Source: Snodgrassella communis
GTDB taxonomy: Bacteria; Pseudomonadota; Gammaproteobacteria; Burkholderiales; Neisseriaceae
Assembly: GCF_914768045.1 (NCBI RefSeq)
Contig: NZ_CAJZCD010000001.1
Location: 310,001-374,000 of the forward strand
Length of the DNA stretch: 64,000 bases
Direction: 5' to 3'
Shown here: positions 15,528-26,090 of the stretch, in pieces
How the letters are laid out: each line of letters begins with the position of its first letter
Numbering within the stretch: position 1 is the stretch's first letter
Made by a program: the position numbers and the translations under genes
The notes under the pieces: model-generated
Databases searched by the model: none
What the model was told of the DNA's origin: nothing
Seen by the model: the letters and a program-made list of their open reading frames with translations, nothing else

Positions 15528-18281
15528 TTATATTCGGGTTTCAACTTGTTGTAGTGCTGCTGGTGTCACTATTGCATCATCTGGCTGGTTAAATACTTTA
15601 TCTTTACGCCGCAATTTAGGCTGCTTTGGCATAACTGCTGTATCTTCATTGATTGATACAGCTTTATCCATGCTGGTCTCAACCAATATCAGCCCACCTT
15701 GTTCGGCTATATGGCATAAGTTAGTATCTACTGTTGTATTCGTCGTTACTGATTCTAGCTGAGTGGCAACCGCAGGTTCAGTTTGTGCTGTCGTTTCGAC
15801 ACCAATAACAATAGATTTGTCATCAGTCGATATCTGCTGATGGCACGCCAACTGGGCAAGAATACGGGTTATCGTCTGCTGTGCCTGTACTACTGCTTGC
15901 GGAACTATGTCGTCATTAGGAGCTTCATGTAACTGGGCAGTATCAATGCTGTTGTTGTGCTGTACAGGATTGAACACATGCTCAGTAGTCTGCTGTACTT
16001 GCATTACGATTGCATGAATATCAATATTACGAATGATTTTTCTGGCCGCTATGATGTAGCTGCGCTTTTTCTTACCATTCTGGCGACGGCTGTTCTTATC
16101 ATGTCGTGTTTGATGGCGCTCATTTTTAGCATCACCACCAGACAGAGTAATGATCAGTGGATCATCAGCCTGAACTTCATCAATCGAATCAGTCAGGTTT
16201 ACTTGTTGTGCTGGTACTTCATTTTTGCCTGATACCCGTTGACGGCGACGACGTGTAGTATTTTGCTCCTGCTTAAAGTCATTCTGTGTCTTACTGGTAT
16301 CGTTTGCAGTACTCGTTTGTGCAGCTGTACACTTATCGGCATGTTTTTCTTCGCGTCGGTTACGATGCTCATTTACCGGCCGAATTGGCACTGTGGTATC
16401 AGCTACTGTTTTACTTTCGGTAGTAATGTCGCCTTTTTTAACAGAATCAGTATTTTTAGCTGGGCGGTTAGTACGTGACTGGCGTCGTTCGTGTGGCTGG
16501 TTTTTCTGATTTTTTTTCTGTTGTGCAGTTTTCACTGTTTTTTCCGGAATGGCACTGCTTTGCACAACAGATTCGTTAGTTTTACCACTTAACAGCTTAC
16601 CCAGCCAACCAGACAGTTTTTTCCACATACTGGGCACTGCTTCGGTTTTATCTGTAGACGTTTTCTCAATCACAGGAGCTGGTTGGGTATGATGAATACC
16701 TTTAACTGCTGCTTCGGGTCTGACAGGCTTGTTCTGGCCAATAGAAAATGGCAGCTCACCCATATTTTCAGGTTCCTGCACCTGATGGTAGCTAGGAATG
16801 GTTTTTTCTTCTACGTTATCTGTGCGTACTCGGGTAACGCTGTAATGTGGATTTTCCAGATGAATATTTGGAATCAGCAATACACATACATCCAGCCGCT
16901 CCTCCAGTCCAAACAACTCAGCACGTTTTTCATTCAGTAGAAAAGTAGCAACATCTACCGGCACTTGCACCCGCACTTCAGCAGTATTATCTTTCATCGA
17001 TTCTTCCTGAATGATGCGCAGGATATGTAATGCTGTTGACTCAATGCTGCGAATAAAGCCGGTGCCCGCACAGCGCGGACAGATAGTATGGCTGCTTTCT
17101 CCGAGAGATGGTTTCAGGCGCTGCCTTGATAATTCCATTAAGCCGAAGCGGGACAGTTTAGCCATTTGTACCCGCGCGCGGTCTTTTTTCAATGCCTCAC
17201 GCAAAGTGGTTTCAACATCACGCTGGTTTTTGCTGTTCTCCATATCAATGAAGTCAATAACCACCAGTCCACCCAGATCTCGTACACGCATCTGCCGTGC
17301 GACCTCTTCAGCAGCCTCCATGTTGGTTTTGAACGCTGTATCTTCGATATCTGCTCCGCGTGTTGCCCGAGCTGAGTTAACATCAATAGATACCAGTGCT
17401 TCGGTATGATCGATAACAATAGCACCACCAGATGGCAAGGCAACTTCACGAGAAAAGGCAGATTCAATCTGCTGCTCTATCTGAAAACGGGAAAAAAGAG
17501 GGGTATGGTCAGTATAATGCCGTAAGCGATTGAGATAGGCCGGCATAACATAAGACATAAATTCTCGAATCTGATCATAAACTTCCTGCGAATCGATCAG
17601 AATTTCTCCGATATCCGGCTGGAAATAGTCACGGATAGCCCGGATTAGCAGTGAGCTTTCCATAAACAGCAGATATGGTTCATTATGCTGCTGTGCTGCC
17701 TGCTCAATTGCACGCCATAGCTGCACCAGATAATTCAGATCCCATTGCAATTCTTCTGTACTGCGTCCAATACCCGCAGTACGTGCAATCAAGCTCATGC
17801 CGCGCGGGGTATCAAGCTCACTCATTGCCTGTTTGAGTTCCTGCCGGTCTTCGCCTTCAATACGGCGGGAAACACCACCACCACGTGGATTGTTTGGCAT
17901 CAGTACCAAATAGCGCCCAGCCAGACTGATAAAGGTGGTTAGTGCTGCCCCCTTATTACCACGCTCATCCTTTTCTACCTGTACGATGACTTCTACGCCT
18001 TCTGACAGCACATCCTGAATGCGGACACGACCACCTTCGTAATTCTGAAAATAGCTGCGTGATATTTCTTTAAATGGCAAAAAACCATGGCGATCTGTGC
18101 CATAGTCAACAAAACACGCTTCCAGTGAAGGTTCGATGCGGGTAATAATACCTTTGTAGATATTGCCTTTACGCTGTTCTTTACCCAGCGTTTCGATGTC
18201 CAAGTCAAGCAGACTTTGTCCATCCACAATTGCCACGCGCAATTCTTCTGCCTGCGTGGCATTGAATAACATTCGTTTCAT
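15528..18281 (-). CDS. rne: Ribonuclease E
   Basis: A 917-residue endoribonuclease and degradosome organiser. The catalytic half (about 1-520) starts [20 protein letters not shown] and includes the S1 domain, the 5'-sensor, the DNase I-like domain with metal ligands in [11 protein letters not shown] and [11 protein letters not shown], and the zinc link CPRCAGTG. The C-terminal half is low-complexity, basic and glutamine/threonine-rich ([28 protein letters not shown]), as expected for the disordered RNA- and partner-binding scaffold. It is divergent from rluC, the same neighbour as in E. coli. A second, shorter family member (RNase G) lies at 26091. Confidence 0.95.
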   Translation of the reverse strand: MKRMLFNATQAEELRVAIVDGQSLLDLDIETLGKEQRKGNIYKGIITRIEPSLEACFVDYGTDRHGFLPFKEISRSYFQNYEGGRVRIQDVLSEGVEVIVQVEKDERGNKGAALTTFISLAGRYLVLMPNNPRGGGVSRRIEGEDRQELKQAMSELDTPRGMSLIARTAGIGRSTEELQWDLNYLVQLWRAIEQAAQQHNEPYLLFMESSLLIRAIRDYFQPDIGEILIDSQEVYDQIREFMSYVMPAYLNRLRHYTDHTPLFSRFQIEQQIESAFSREVALPSGGAIVIDHTEALVSIDVNSARATRGADIEDTAFKTNMEAAEEVARQMRVRDLGGLVVIDFIDMENSKNQRDVETTLREALKKDRARVQMAKLSRFGLMELSRQRLKPSLGESSHTICPRCAGTGFIRSIESTALHILRIIQEESMKDNTAEVRVQVPVDVATFLLNEKRAELFGLEERLDVCVLLIPNIHLENPHYSVTRVRTDNVEEKTIPSYHQVQEPENMGELPFSIGQNKPVRPEAAVKGIHHTQPAPVIEKTSTDKTEAVPSMWKKLSGWLGKLLSGKTNESVVQSSAIPEKTVKTAQQKKNQKNQPHERRQSRTNRPAKNTDSVKKGDITTESKTVADTTVPIRPVNEHRNRREEKHADKCTAAQTSTANDTSKTQNDFKQEQNTTRRRRQRVSGKNEVPAQQVNLTDSIDEVQADDPLIITLSGGDAKNERHQTRHDKNSRRQNGKKKRSYIIAARKIIRNIDIHAIVMQVQQTTEHVFNPVQHNNSIDTAQLHEAPNDDIVPQAVVQAQQTITRILAQLACHQQISTDDKSIVIGVETTAQTEPAVATQLESVTTNTTVDTNLCHIAEQGGLILVETSMDKAVSINEDTAVMPKQPKLRRKDKVFNQPDDAIVTPAALQQVETRI

Positions 18282-18846
18282 GAAAACCTCGTTATGCGCA
18301 CTGACGAGGCGTTGTAATTAGTATTTGACACCCGCAGCCTTGCCAGATTGAATTGTTCACGGCAAATTAAGCAGGCTTTCATCATAAAGAAGGTATAAAG
18401 ATCATTTGCACTATCCAGCATCACAATGCATGCTAAACAGCGTGTGCCCGATAGCCGCTAAAAACGGTCACAGCACTTAATTGGGGTAGCCATTCTTCTG
18501 TTATTCTGTCAGGTGCTTGGGCACAATTGCGGCTGCGTAATCTGGTTTTGTCTTGCCAGATCACGTCTGAAGCCGTGGCTTGCCACCTGATGGAGTCAAA
18601 CTTAATCACTAACCCTTGTTATTGACGGCTGGTCAACAACATGGGGAAATACGCCTGCAACAGTGCGTTTTTCCAGTAAATACGTTAACATTTCATTATT
18701 TGCAGCCAAAATGCGCTTTCAGGCGCTTTTTTCGGCTCTGGGCAAAATACACCCTTTTCAGTTCAGTATTGTCTGCCACTATTGCTTTTGGCCAAGACAA
18801 CTGATGACTTCTATTTATTTATAAAAGCTTACGGATTATAAGCAAT
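18282..18846. other. Divergent rne-rluC control region
   Basis: A 565-base gap between divergent genes. On the rne side several pairings are visible, for example TCTGG / CCAGA (18541-18545 with 18556-18560) inside TCAGGTG / CACCTGA (18509-18515 with 18584-18590). A long structured rne leader would fit the known 5'-UTR autoregulation of RNase E in enterobacteria. That is inference; no specific hp2-like element was identified. Confidence 0.35.
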
Positions 18847-19854
18847 ATGACGGTTTTAAGCAAAGATTCAGTGCAGTTTTTATCTGTTTGCGCAGAAAGT
18901 GCCGGTCAACGACTGGATAATTATCTGATACGGGAGTTGAAAGGTGTGCCCAAAAGTCATATTCAGCGCATCATCCGTAGTGGAGAAGTGCGCCTGAACA
19001 AAAAACGCTGTAAAGGAACAGACCGTATTGCTGCCAATGACCAGATTCGTTTACCACCTATTCGTGTTGCCTCTAGTCATACATCTGTGCCTACCTTAGC
19101 CATTCCTGCGCATGAATTTGCTATTGTGTATGAAGATGATGTATTACTGGTGATTAACAAGCCATCTGGTATCGCAGTTCATGGCGGCAGTGGTATTAGT
19201 TTTGGGGTCATTGAACAGTTACGTCGCGCCCGTCCTGAAGCACGTTATCTGGAACTGGTTCACCGGCTGGATAAAGACACCAGCGGTTTACTTATGATTG
19301 CCAAAAAACGCAGCGCTTTGGTCAAACTGCATGAGTCAATTCGCCAGAATCATCCGCATAAGGTATATCTGGCGTTGGCTGTCGGTACATGGCCAGAAAA
19401 AGTACGTCAAGTTAAATACCCACTGCTGAAATACACAGGTGCTCAGGGAGAAAAAATGGTACGCATTGCCAGTAATGCTCAGGAAGGGCAGCGAGCACAT
19501 ACGCAGTTTCGGGTATTACAACACTATGCCGGTGATCAGTTACACGCGGTAGGTATAAAAGCATTAACTCTGATGGAGACTACGCTGAAAACAGGTCGCA
19601 CCCACCAGATACGTGTGCACATGCAATCACAATTATGCCCGATTGCCGGTGATGAACGGTATGGTGATTACCAGATAAACAGACGCTTGCATAAAATCGG
19701 TTTAAAAAGAATGTTTTTACATGCAGCAGAATTAACACTGGCACATCCGGTTAGTGGCGATATTCTACAACTTACTGCGCCTTTACCAGATGAATTGCAG
19801 CAGTTTCTGCATAATCTGCCCGTTGTTTCTGGCCAATCATCACAGCAAAGTTAA
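18847..19854 (+). CDS. rluC: 23S rRNA pseudouridine synthase RluC
   Basis: A 335-residue RluA-family pseudouridine synthase, expected to modify 23S rRNA positions 955, 2504 and 2580. An N-terminal S4 RNA-binding domain (residues 20-75, AGQRLDNYL, GEVRLNKKR) precedes the catalytic domain. HRLDKDTSG places the nucleophilic aspartate at residue 142; the KTGRTHQIRVH motif follows. Placement opposite rne supports RluC over RluD. The ribosome site before ATG 18847 is weak. Confidence 0.92.
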   Translation: MTVLSKDSVQFLSVCAESAGQRLDNYLIRELKGVPKSHIQRIIRSGEVRLNKKRCKGTDRIAANDQIRLPPIRVASSHTSVPTLAIPAHEFAIVYEDDVLLVINKPSGIAVHGGSGISFGVIEQLRRARPEARYLELVHRLDKDTSGLLMIAKKRSALVKLHESIRQNHPHKVYLALAVGTWPEKVRQVKYPLLKYTGAQGEKMVRIASNAQEGQRAHTQFRVLQHYAGDQLHAVGIKALTLMETTLKTGRTHQIRVHMQSQLCPIAGDERYGDYQINRRLHKIGLKRMFLHAAELTLAHPVSGDILQLTAPLPDELQQFLHNLPVVSGQSSQQS

Positions 19855-19872
19855 AACTGAATTTAATTATGC

Positions 19873-20754
19873 CTAAAATGATTGTTGCTGTAGCCATTGT
19901 TTGAGTTGCGCGCCACATTTATCATGACGCAGACTATATTCAATAAAGGTTTTCATATAGCCTAATTTGTCGCCACAATCATGTGAATAGCCCTGAATTA
20001 AAAAAGCATCTACAGCTTCCTGTTGCATTAGTGCTGCAATGGCATCTGTTAGCTGAATCTCACCACCTGCACCCGGCAATGTTTTCTCCAGCAAAGGCCA
20101 GATACTGGCTGAAAGTACATAACGACCAACGACTGCCATATCAGATGGTGCCTGTTCCAGTGCTGGTTTTTCAACAATAGCACTTATGGCAATACTGCTT
20201 CCGGCAGCAGCCTGCTGATTATGACAATCTACAATACCGTATTTATTGACTTCACTCATCGGCACGCGTTCAACCATAATCTGGCTATGGTGTGTTCTCT
20301 GGAACTGCTGCAACATTGCCGCCAGATTATCCGTAGCCAGATTACAGGCATTTTCATCTATCAATACATCTGGCAGCAAAACAGCAAAAGGTTCATCACC
20401 AATCACTGAACGTGCGCACAGCATGGCATGACCCAAACCTTTAGCTTCGCTTTGACGCACCTGAATAATTTGCATTTCAGGGGGTAAAACAGTACGAATT
20501 TCAGCCAGCAAAGCTGTTTTACCTTTATTTTGCAACTGTGTTTCCAGCTCAAATGAGGTATCAAAATGGTTTTCAATCGCCGTTTTAGAAGCATGGTTAA
20601 CCAGAACAATTTCTTTAATACCTGCTGCCGCACACTCTTGCACGATATACTGAATGAGTGGTTTATCCGCCACCGTCAGCATTTCTTTAGGAATAGCTTT
20701 TGTTGCCGGCAACATACGTGTACCGAAACCGGCTACAGGGATAACTGCTTTCAT
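19873..20754 (-). CDS. galU: UTP-glucose-1-phosphate uridylyltransferase
   Basis: A 293-residue nucleotidyltransferase making UDP-glucose for surface glycans. It has the N-terminal nucleotide-binding motif [19 protein letters not shown], the VVEKP-like [11 protein letters not shown], and GEIQLTDAI. Normal GalU length. It is convergent with rluC, 18 bases apart. A hairpin at 20844-20882 separates it from the upstream dihydroxyacetone kinase gene, so it likely has its own promoter. Confidence 0.95.
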   Translation of the reverse strand: MKAVIPVAGFGTRMLPATKAIPKEMLTVADKPLIQYIVQECAAAGIKEIVLVNHASKTAIENHFDTSFELETQLQNKGKTALLAEIRTVLPPEMQIIQVRQSEAKGLGHAMLCARSVIGDEPFAVLLPDVLIDENACNLATDNLAAMLQQFQRTHHSQIMVERVPMSEVNKYGIVDCHNQQAAAGSSIAISAIVEKPALEQAPSDMAVVGRYVLSASIWPLLEKTLPGAGGEIQLTDAIAALMQQEAVDAFLIQGYSHDCGDKLGYMKTFIEYSLRHDKCGAQLKQWLQQQSF

Positions 20755-20843
20755 TTAATTCTTTTCCGTTCCGATTAAGTGCTTATTCAAGCAACTATTA
20801 TGGTTTAAATATCAATACGATAACAAATCTTGCCTCAACTCAG

Positions 20844-20882
20844 ATAGATACACTGCCAGACTCCGTTTGGCAGTGTATCTAT
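20844..20882 (-). terminator. Terminator after the dihydroxyacetone kinase gene
   Basis: A 15-bp perfect stem (ATAGATACACTGCCA at 20844-20858 with TGGCAGTGTATCTAT at 20868-20882), 40 bases past the stop of the leftward kinase gene. No long U-tract follows. Confidence 0.65.
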
Positions 20883-20920
20883 TGATGATGAAAATTTTTG
20901 TTTCACATCAACACATAAAT

Positions 20921-22576
20921 TTAACTTGCCTGCTTATTTTCCAGTCCGGCCAGCACTGCCAATACCTCTGCTACAGCTACCGCTCCCGGATCAGCCACGC
21001 CGGCCAGATTCTGTTGATTAACATACGATGAGCGCCCGGCTCCGGCCTTATGCATGGTAGCTGTTTTTTCTGCACCTTCTCTGGCTGCCAGTGCCATAGC
21101 CTGAATACCCTGCTCCTGCCATGTATGCAATGCTGGCTGCAAAGCATCAATTAAAGTGCGATCTCCCATCTCTGCGCCACCATAATGCTTCATTTGCGCC
21201 AGCCCGTTTAACAAAGCTTCCACCAAGGTAGTGCCTGTCTGCAACTTCTGACCTGCTGCGGTAAAGAAAATTGACATCAATACACCGCTTGAACCACCCA
21301 TCACAGTTGCCAGCCGTTCACCAACACACAGCAGCAACTGCGGTAAATCATTCAATGGTAACAGCTGTTGTGCCAGTTGCTGCGCAACAGCATGTGCGCC
21401 ATGCGCAAAAGTGCTTCCTGTATCACCATCACCGACTTTAGCATCCAGCGCGTTTAGACGGCTTTCCAGCCCGATAAGTGTGTCCGTTATTGCAGTAACA
21501 TAAGCGGCCACTTGAGCGTTTTCAGACGGGGTATAATCTGGCTCTTTGGATACAGATTTACAGGCAAGTATTTTCAATGGCTTCAATGCTACTGGTTTCT
21601 GCCATCCTTGTGTTTCAACCGGAGCATTAAGTGCCTGCTCAAAATAATCATTCAGTTTGAGTAAAGACAGTGAAAAGCCTTTCATATCCAGTGAGGTTAC
21701 CAGCGGTGCAGGACCAATCAACCAGTCAATCTGCTTACTTAAGGCTGAATGAGCCAATTCACGAGTCAGCAAGGCCATTTCCAGAGCCGAAACACCACCA
21801 AGATTATTAACTAAAACAGCAAAACGCCCTGTTCCTGCCGACTGTTGTAATGTATTAACCAGCGTATCAATAAGTATTTTGCTATTTTGCGTATCCACTA
21901 CAGAGGCTCCGGGTTCGCCGTGAATACCCAGCCCCAGCTCTACTTGCCCTTCCTTAATACGTTTTTCTTCCAAATAGTCTGGCAAGTTACAAGTTTGCAT
22001 GGCTACACCCAGACTCCATAGGTTGTCACATGCCTGCTGTGCCAGATTACGCACCTGAATTAATGATTTACCTTCTTCAGCAGCATAGCCAGCTATTTTG
22101 TGCACCAGCACCGTGCCAGCAATACCACGCGGTTGTCTGTTATCAGGCAGCGCAATATCGTCCGCAACAATAATCATTTCTACATTCAGACCATGGCTTT
22201 TTGCCTTTTCTGCTGCCAGCCCGAAATTTAGCCGATCTCCAGTATAATTTTTAACAATTAACAGACAGCCTTGCTCACCAGTCACCGCAACAATAGCATT
22301 AAATATTGCATCAACGCTGGGAGAAGCAAACAAATCTCCACATACAGCCGCAGTTAACATGCCTTTGCCAACAAACCCCACGTGTGCAGGCTCATGCCCA
22401 GAACCACCACCTGAAATAACGGCTACACGGCTTTTATCCCAGTCATTACGCATAACGATCCGTATTGCCGGATCAGTATCCAGCCTAACAAGATTGCCCT
22501 GACACGCAGAAATCACCAAACCTTCAACAGCTTCATTAACCAATTGTTTACGTTCATTAAAAAAGAATCTGGACAT
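20921..22576 (-). CDS. dhaK: ATP-dependent dihydroxyacetone kinase (fused DhaK-DhaL)
   Basis: A 551-residue one-chain dihydroxyacetone (glyceraldehyde) kinase. The DhaK domain (about 1-330) has the substrate loop SGGGSGHEPAHVGFVGKGML and His219 (GLGIHGEPG), which binds the ketone covalently. The DhaL ATP domain (about 350-545) has KVGDGDTGSTFAHGA and MGGSSGVLMS. Fusion of the two identifies the ATP-dependent Citrobacter/eukaryote type rather than the PTS-linked three-subunit kinase, and no dhaM is nearby. It phosphorylates dihydroxyacetone for entry into glycolysis. It stands alone, with no glycerol dehydrogenase neighbour. Confidence 0.93.
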   Translation of the reverse strand: MSRFFFNERKQLVNEAVEGLVISACQGNLVRLDTDPAIRIVMRNDWDKSRVAVISGGGSGHEPAHVGFVGKGMLTAAVCGDLFASPSVDAIFNAIVAVTGEQGCLLIVKNYTGDRLNFGLAAEKAKSHGLNVEMIIVADDIALPDNRQPRGIAGTVLVHKIAGYAAEEGKSLIQVRNLAQQACDNLWSLGVAMQTCNLPDYLEEKRIKEGQVELGLGIHGEPGASVVDTQNSKILIDTLVNTLQQSAGTGRFAVLVNNLGGVSALEMALLTRELAHSALSKQIDWLIGPAPLVTSLDMKGFSLSLLKLNDYFEQALNAPVETQGWQKPVALKPLKILACKSVSKEPDYTPSENAQVAAYVTAITDTLIGLESRLNALDAKVGDGDTGSTFAHGAHAVAQQLAQQLLPLNDLPQLLLCVGERLATVMGGSSGVLMSIFFTAAGQKLQTGTTLVEALLNGLAQMKHYGGAEMGDRTLIDALQPALHTWQEQGIQAMALAAREGAEKTATMHKAGAGRSSYVNQQNLAGVADPGAVAVAEVLAVLAGLENKQAS

Positions 22577-23031
22577 AATTTCCCAAAGTTATAATTAATA
22601 ATTGACGAGCAGAATTAGTACTGAAAATAATGTACGTATTCAATCCGAGTAAATGATCCAATCTTCAGGCTGTCTGAATATCATGACACAGGCAGCCTGC
22701 TCTTCAATAGTCAACTCAGAATGCAAACGGCACCACAGATAAAATAAATTGTTCGCCTGCAAACAATATGTTATTTTACTTTCAGCTGTATGTTCACATC
22801 CGGCTAGATTAATTGACTTGTACTAGCAAGGAGCAGCAACGCTATTATAATGTAGACACGAAAGTGGATAAAGTTTGACCAAAAATTTCACGACAACAGC
22901 AGCTGCATCAATATAAAATTCAGATATAATTGAAAACATTTCTTATTTACTGATTAAATGCAACTTGGCAGATTTGTTTGATAAATCCGTTAATGCTCAG
23001 ATATCAATACTAAAACCAGAGAATAAAGCAG
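22577..23031. other. Divergent spacer with inverted uptake-sequence-like motifs
   Basis: No gene. Contains AGACAGCCTGAA on the minus strand (22664-22675) and AGGCAGCCTGCT on the plus strand (22690-22701), 14 bases apart and able to pair. These resemble DNA uptake sequence dialects of the Neisseriaceae. A TATAAT at 22846-22851 lacks a well-spaced -35 element. Confidence 0.45.
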
Positions 23032-23991
23032 ATGAAGATGAAAATTAAAGGATCGGGCTTAGCAGATGGCATTCCAGAAGAAAACAGTAGCTGGGAACGC
23101 AATATGCTGGAAAAACTATTACTTGAAGTTTATCGTGAACAACGGCGCAATCGAATCTGGCGCTGGTTTTGGCGGTTGTTCTGGCTGTTCATTATTATCA
23201 TTGTCATTACTTCTTTAGGAAGCGCAAAACCAAGTGGCGCACACACTGCTGTTATAGACTTGGATGGTGTGATTAGCAGCGACAATAATCAGGCAGATTT
23301 ATTGCGTAAGAGCTTGAAAGAGGCTTATAAAAACAGTGACGTCAAGGGTATTATTATTCGTGCCAACAGCCCTGGGGGATCACCGGTCATCTCCAGTATT
23401 GCTTATGAAGAAATCCGTCACCTGAAAGCTGAGCATCCACGCATACCCTTATATGTTGTTACTGAAGATATGTGCGCTTCCGGCTGCTATTACATTGCCA
23501 GTGCCGCCGATAAAATTTATGCAGATCCCTCCAGTCTTGTTGGCAGTATCGGGGTTATTGGCAGTAGCTTTGATTTTACTGGTCTGATAGACAAATTGGG
23601 CATTAAGCGCCGGGTTAAAATTGCCGGCAGCAATAAAGACATGGGTGATCCGTTTGTACCAGAAACACCAGAACAGGCAGCAATCTGGCAACAAATGCTA
23701 AGCAGCATTCATCAGCAATTTATTCAGGCTGTACAGCAGGGACGCGGTAACCGTTTAAAAATTGCTGACAACCCAGACATCTTTAGCGGTCGTGCCTATA
23801 CAGGTGAAGAGGCTAAAGCAGTTGGTTTAATAGATGACTTTGGCAATGTCTATACAGTTGCACGCAATGTCATCAAGGCACCGGAGCTGGTCGATTACAC
23901 CGCTGAAACCGGCTGGAGTAAACGCTTAGGAAAAAGCATTGGTAGTACATTGCAGCAAAATATTCAGGGTATGACCAACAAACCATGGTAA
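23032..23991 (+). CDS. sppA: Signal peptide peptidase SppA-type (S49) protease
   Basis: A 319-residue membrane-anchored serine protease of the short SppA form. One membrane helix lies near residues 46-62 (WRLFWLFIIIIVITSLG) after a basic cytoplasmic tail. The ClpP-like S49 domain has the SPGGSP motif, probable nucleophile Ser150 in CASGCYYIASAADKI, VGSIGVIG, and the probable general-base Lys202 in AGSNKDMGDPF. It should degrade leftover signal peptides in the inner membrane. About 300 bases separate it from pyrD. Substrates cannot be inferred further. Confidence 0.9.
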   Translation: MKMKIKGSGLADGIPEENSSWERNMLEKLLLEVYREQRRNRIWRWFWRLFWLFIIIIVITSLGSAKPSGAHTAVIDLDGVISSDNNQADLLRKSLKEAYKNSDVKGIIIRANSPGGSPVISSIAYEEIRHLKAEHPRIPLYVVTEDMCASGCYYIASAADKIYADPSSLVGSIGVIGSSFDFTGLIDKLGIKRRVKIAGSNKDMGDPFVPETPEQAAIWQQMLSSIHQQFIQAVQQGRGNRLKIADNPDIFSGRAYTGEEAKAVGLIDDFGNVYTVARNVIKAPELVDYTAETGWSKRLGKSIGSTLQQNIQGMTNKPW

Positions 23992-24291
23992 TTTCTGGTA
24001 ATGACAACTATAACTAATCTACTTTTCTGACTATTAAACCCATTTATGTTTCTACAATTTGTTGGACAACAGAAATGGGTTTATTGTTATATAGGCTAAC
24101 ATCACTTCTGGCAAAAAATGTAATATGCTTTTCTGTTGTTATTATTATTCAGTTGCACAAATTTATCAGATTCGCTCCACCTTTAACCAAAAGACATATT
24201 TCACCAACACATATTGAATTTAATCGTTTTTCTACTCAATTTGATAGCGTTGTTGGTTATAATATTTCCTCCTTTACCCAGCATCAATATC

Positions 24292-25344
24292 ATGTATCCA
24301 ATTATCAAACCACTGCTGTTCCAACTGGATCCGGAAACTACTCATCACCTATCATTAAAATGTTTGCGATTTCTGCATCGCTATCATTGTGGTTTTTTAC
24401 TTAAAGGCAAACACAATTGTGCCAATAATAACCAATCCGGAAACAATAATCGCTGTACAACGACATTGATGGGTCTAACCTTACCCAACCCAATAGGTTT
24501 AGCGGCAGGTCTGGATAAAAACGGTGAATACATTGATGCACTGGCCATGCTTGGCTTTGGTTTTATAGAGGTGGGAACCGTTACCCCACTACCGCAGGCT
24601 GGCAACCCCAAACCACGCTTATTCAGATTGCCGGCACAACGGGCAATCATTAATCGCATGGGATTTAATAACTACGGTATCGATACCATGATTAACAATC
24701 TCGCAAACAGCCAATATCGCGGGATACTGGGTATTAATATTGGCAAAAATGCAGCCACACCCATGGAAAAAGCAGTCGATGACTATCTGATTTGTCTGGA
24801 AAAAGCCTACCCTTATGCCAGCTACATCACGGTCAATATTTCTTCACCCAATACGCACAGTTTACGCAGCCTACAAAATGCCAGTGAACTGGACAGACTA
24901 TTAAATCATTTAAAAAACCGACAAGCACAGTTGGCAACTCAGCATAACCGTTATGTGCCTATTGCTATTAAAATTGCACCTGATTTGAACGAAGAACAGA
25001 TTGCAGCGATTGCTGACGTTGCCCTGAATACACAGATAGACGGTATTATCGCCACTAATACCACTATTGATAAAACCGTTCTGGGTCAACATAAATTTGC
25101 ACAGGAAGTCGGGGGATTGTCTGGTTCACCAGTACAGATACAAAGTAATCATATACTGCGCCAACTATCCACTCTCTTAGATTCGCAAATTCCTCTTATT
25201 GGCGTTGGCGGAATTACCTCCAGTGCTGATGCAGCTGAAAAAATTCGCCTTGGTGCCACCGCAGTTCAGTTATATTCAGGTCTGATCTTTCGCGGCCCGC
25301 AGCTAATTAATGAATGTATCCATGCCTGCAATCAACTAAAGTAA
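24292..25344 (+). CDS. pyrD: Dihydroorotate dehydrogenase (quinone), class 2
   Basis: A 350-residue FMN enzyme that oxidises dihydroorotate to orotate at the inner membrane using quinone. An N-terminal amphipathic segment (MYPIIKPLLFQLDPETTHHL) typical of class 2 precedes the barrel. GLAAGLDKNGE, the catalytic-serine segment VNISSPNTHSLRSLQ, and the FMN phosphate site IGVGGITSSADAAEKI are all present. ATG 24292 is chosen because it gives the normal class 2 N-terminus; the frame is open 26 codons further upstream with unlikely hydrophobic content. No obvious ribosome site. Confidence 0.93.
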   Translation: MYPIIKPLLFQLDPETTHHLSLKCLRFLHRYHCGFLLKGKHNCANNNQSGNNNRCTTTLMGLTLPNPIGLAAGLDKNGEYIDALAMLGFGFIEVGTVTPLPQAGNPKPRLFRLPAQRAIINRMGFNNYGIDTMINNLANSQYRGILGINIGKNAATPMEKAVDDYLICLEKAYPYASYITVNISSPNTHSLRSLQNASELDRLLNHLKNRQAQLATQHNRYVPIAIKIAPDLNEEQIAAIADVALNTQIDGIIATNTTIDKTVLGQHKFAQEVGGLSGSPVQIQSNHILRQLSTLLDSQIPLIGVGGITSSADAAEKIRLGATAVQLYSGLIFRGPQLINECIHACNQLK

Positions 25345-26090
25345 TGTCTTGTCCAAATAGCCGAAATTATAATAACTTTTATATCATCATTATATTGACT
25401 AATGAGATATTATCTGGATTCATTGCAAATAAGGATATAACTTACTACCATGATATTGGAATAGCATCTAAAAAATATATAATGGTTCTATGATGAAAAA
25501 AATTTGTGATCAAGATTGATCAATAAATTTATCAAAAGCGTGAATACCTCAAGACAATAATATCATTGAAAAAACATATAATCATATGAATTAATTAATA
25601 TATTTTAATGGAGATTGATTATATGAAGAATATCTCAAAGTTCTTCATTATTTAATACTATAAATATTTTTCTTTTCTTGGGATTGAGTGATAATAACAA
25701 ATATTAAAGAAAAGTCTTATTTTGACATCTCTTTCTTTATAAAGAAATATCCTTAATGGAGTAATAATGATACCTTCGAAGAAGGTAGATTTAAAAATTA
25801 AGAATTGGCAGAAGAAAGCCATTCCGCAAAATAGATATTTATTAATTTAAAACTCTTTAAATCAAGATTATACCAATAACAACTTTTTCTGTACCTATTA
25901 GTTAATCCTACCGTCTATCTACTTTCCATTTTCTGGCGTATAACTTAACGTGACTGTGTTTGGCAGTAAGCTCACGCCTGCGCTATGATATCAGCTTTCA
26001 TATAGATATCAGCTCAGATTACTTTGTGCAGTTTTTATCTGTACAGGCAAAAACTGCACAAAGTTATTTGATTAAATTGAAAGCCACATC
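25345..26090. other. Long AT-rich intergenic region
   Basis: About 745 bases with no large gene. The only structured part is near 25720-25850: TTGACA at 25722-25727, a perfect 16-bp palindrome at 25732-25747, and a 27-codon frame with a ribosome site. The rest shows nothing I can name. Confidence 0.5.
25767..25850 (+). CDS. Possible 27-residue small ORF
   Basis: ATG 25767 follows GGAG at 7 bases and encodes MIPSKKVDLKIKNWQKKAIP then seven more residues, a lysine-rich, basic peptide. A TTGACA and a 16-bp palindrome (TTTCTTTATAAAGAAA) lie 20-45 bases upstream. No family recognised. The arrangement could be chance in AT-rich DNA. Confidence 0.2.
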   Translation: MIPSKKVDLKIKNWQKKAIPQNRYLLI

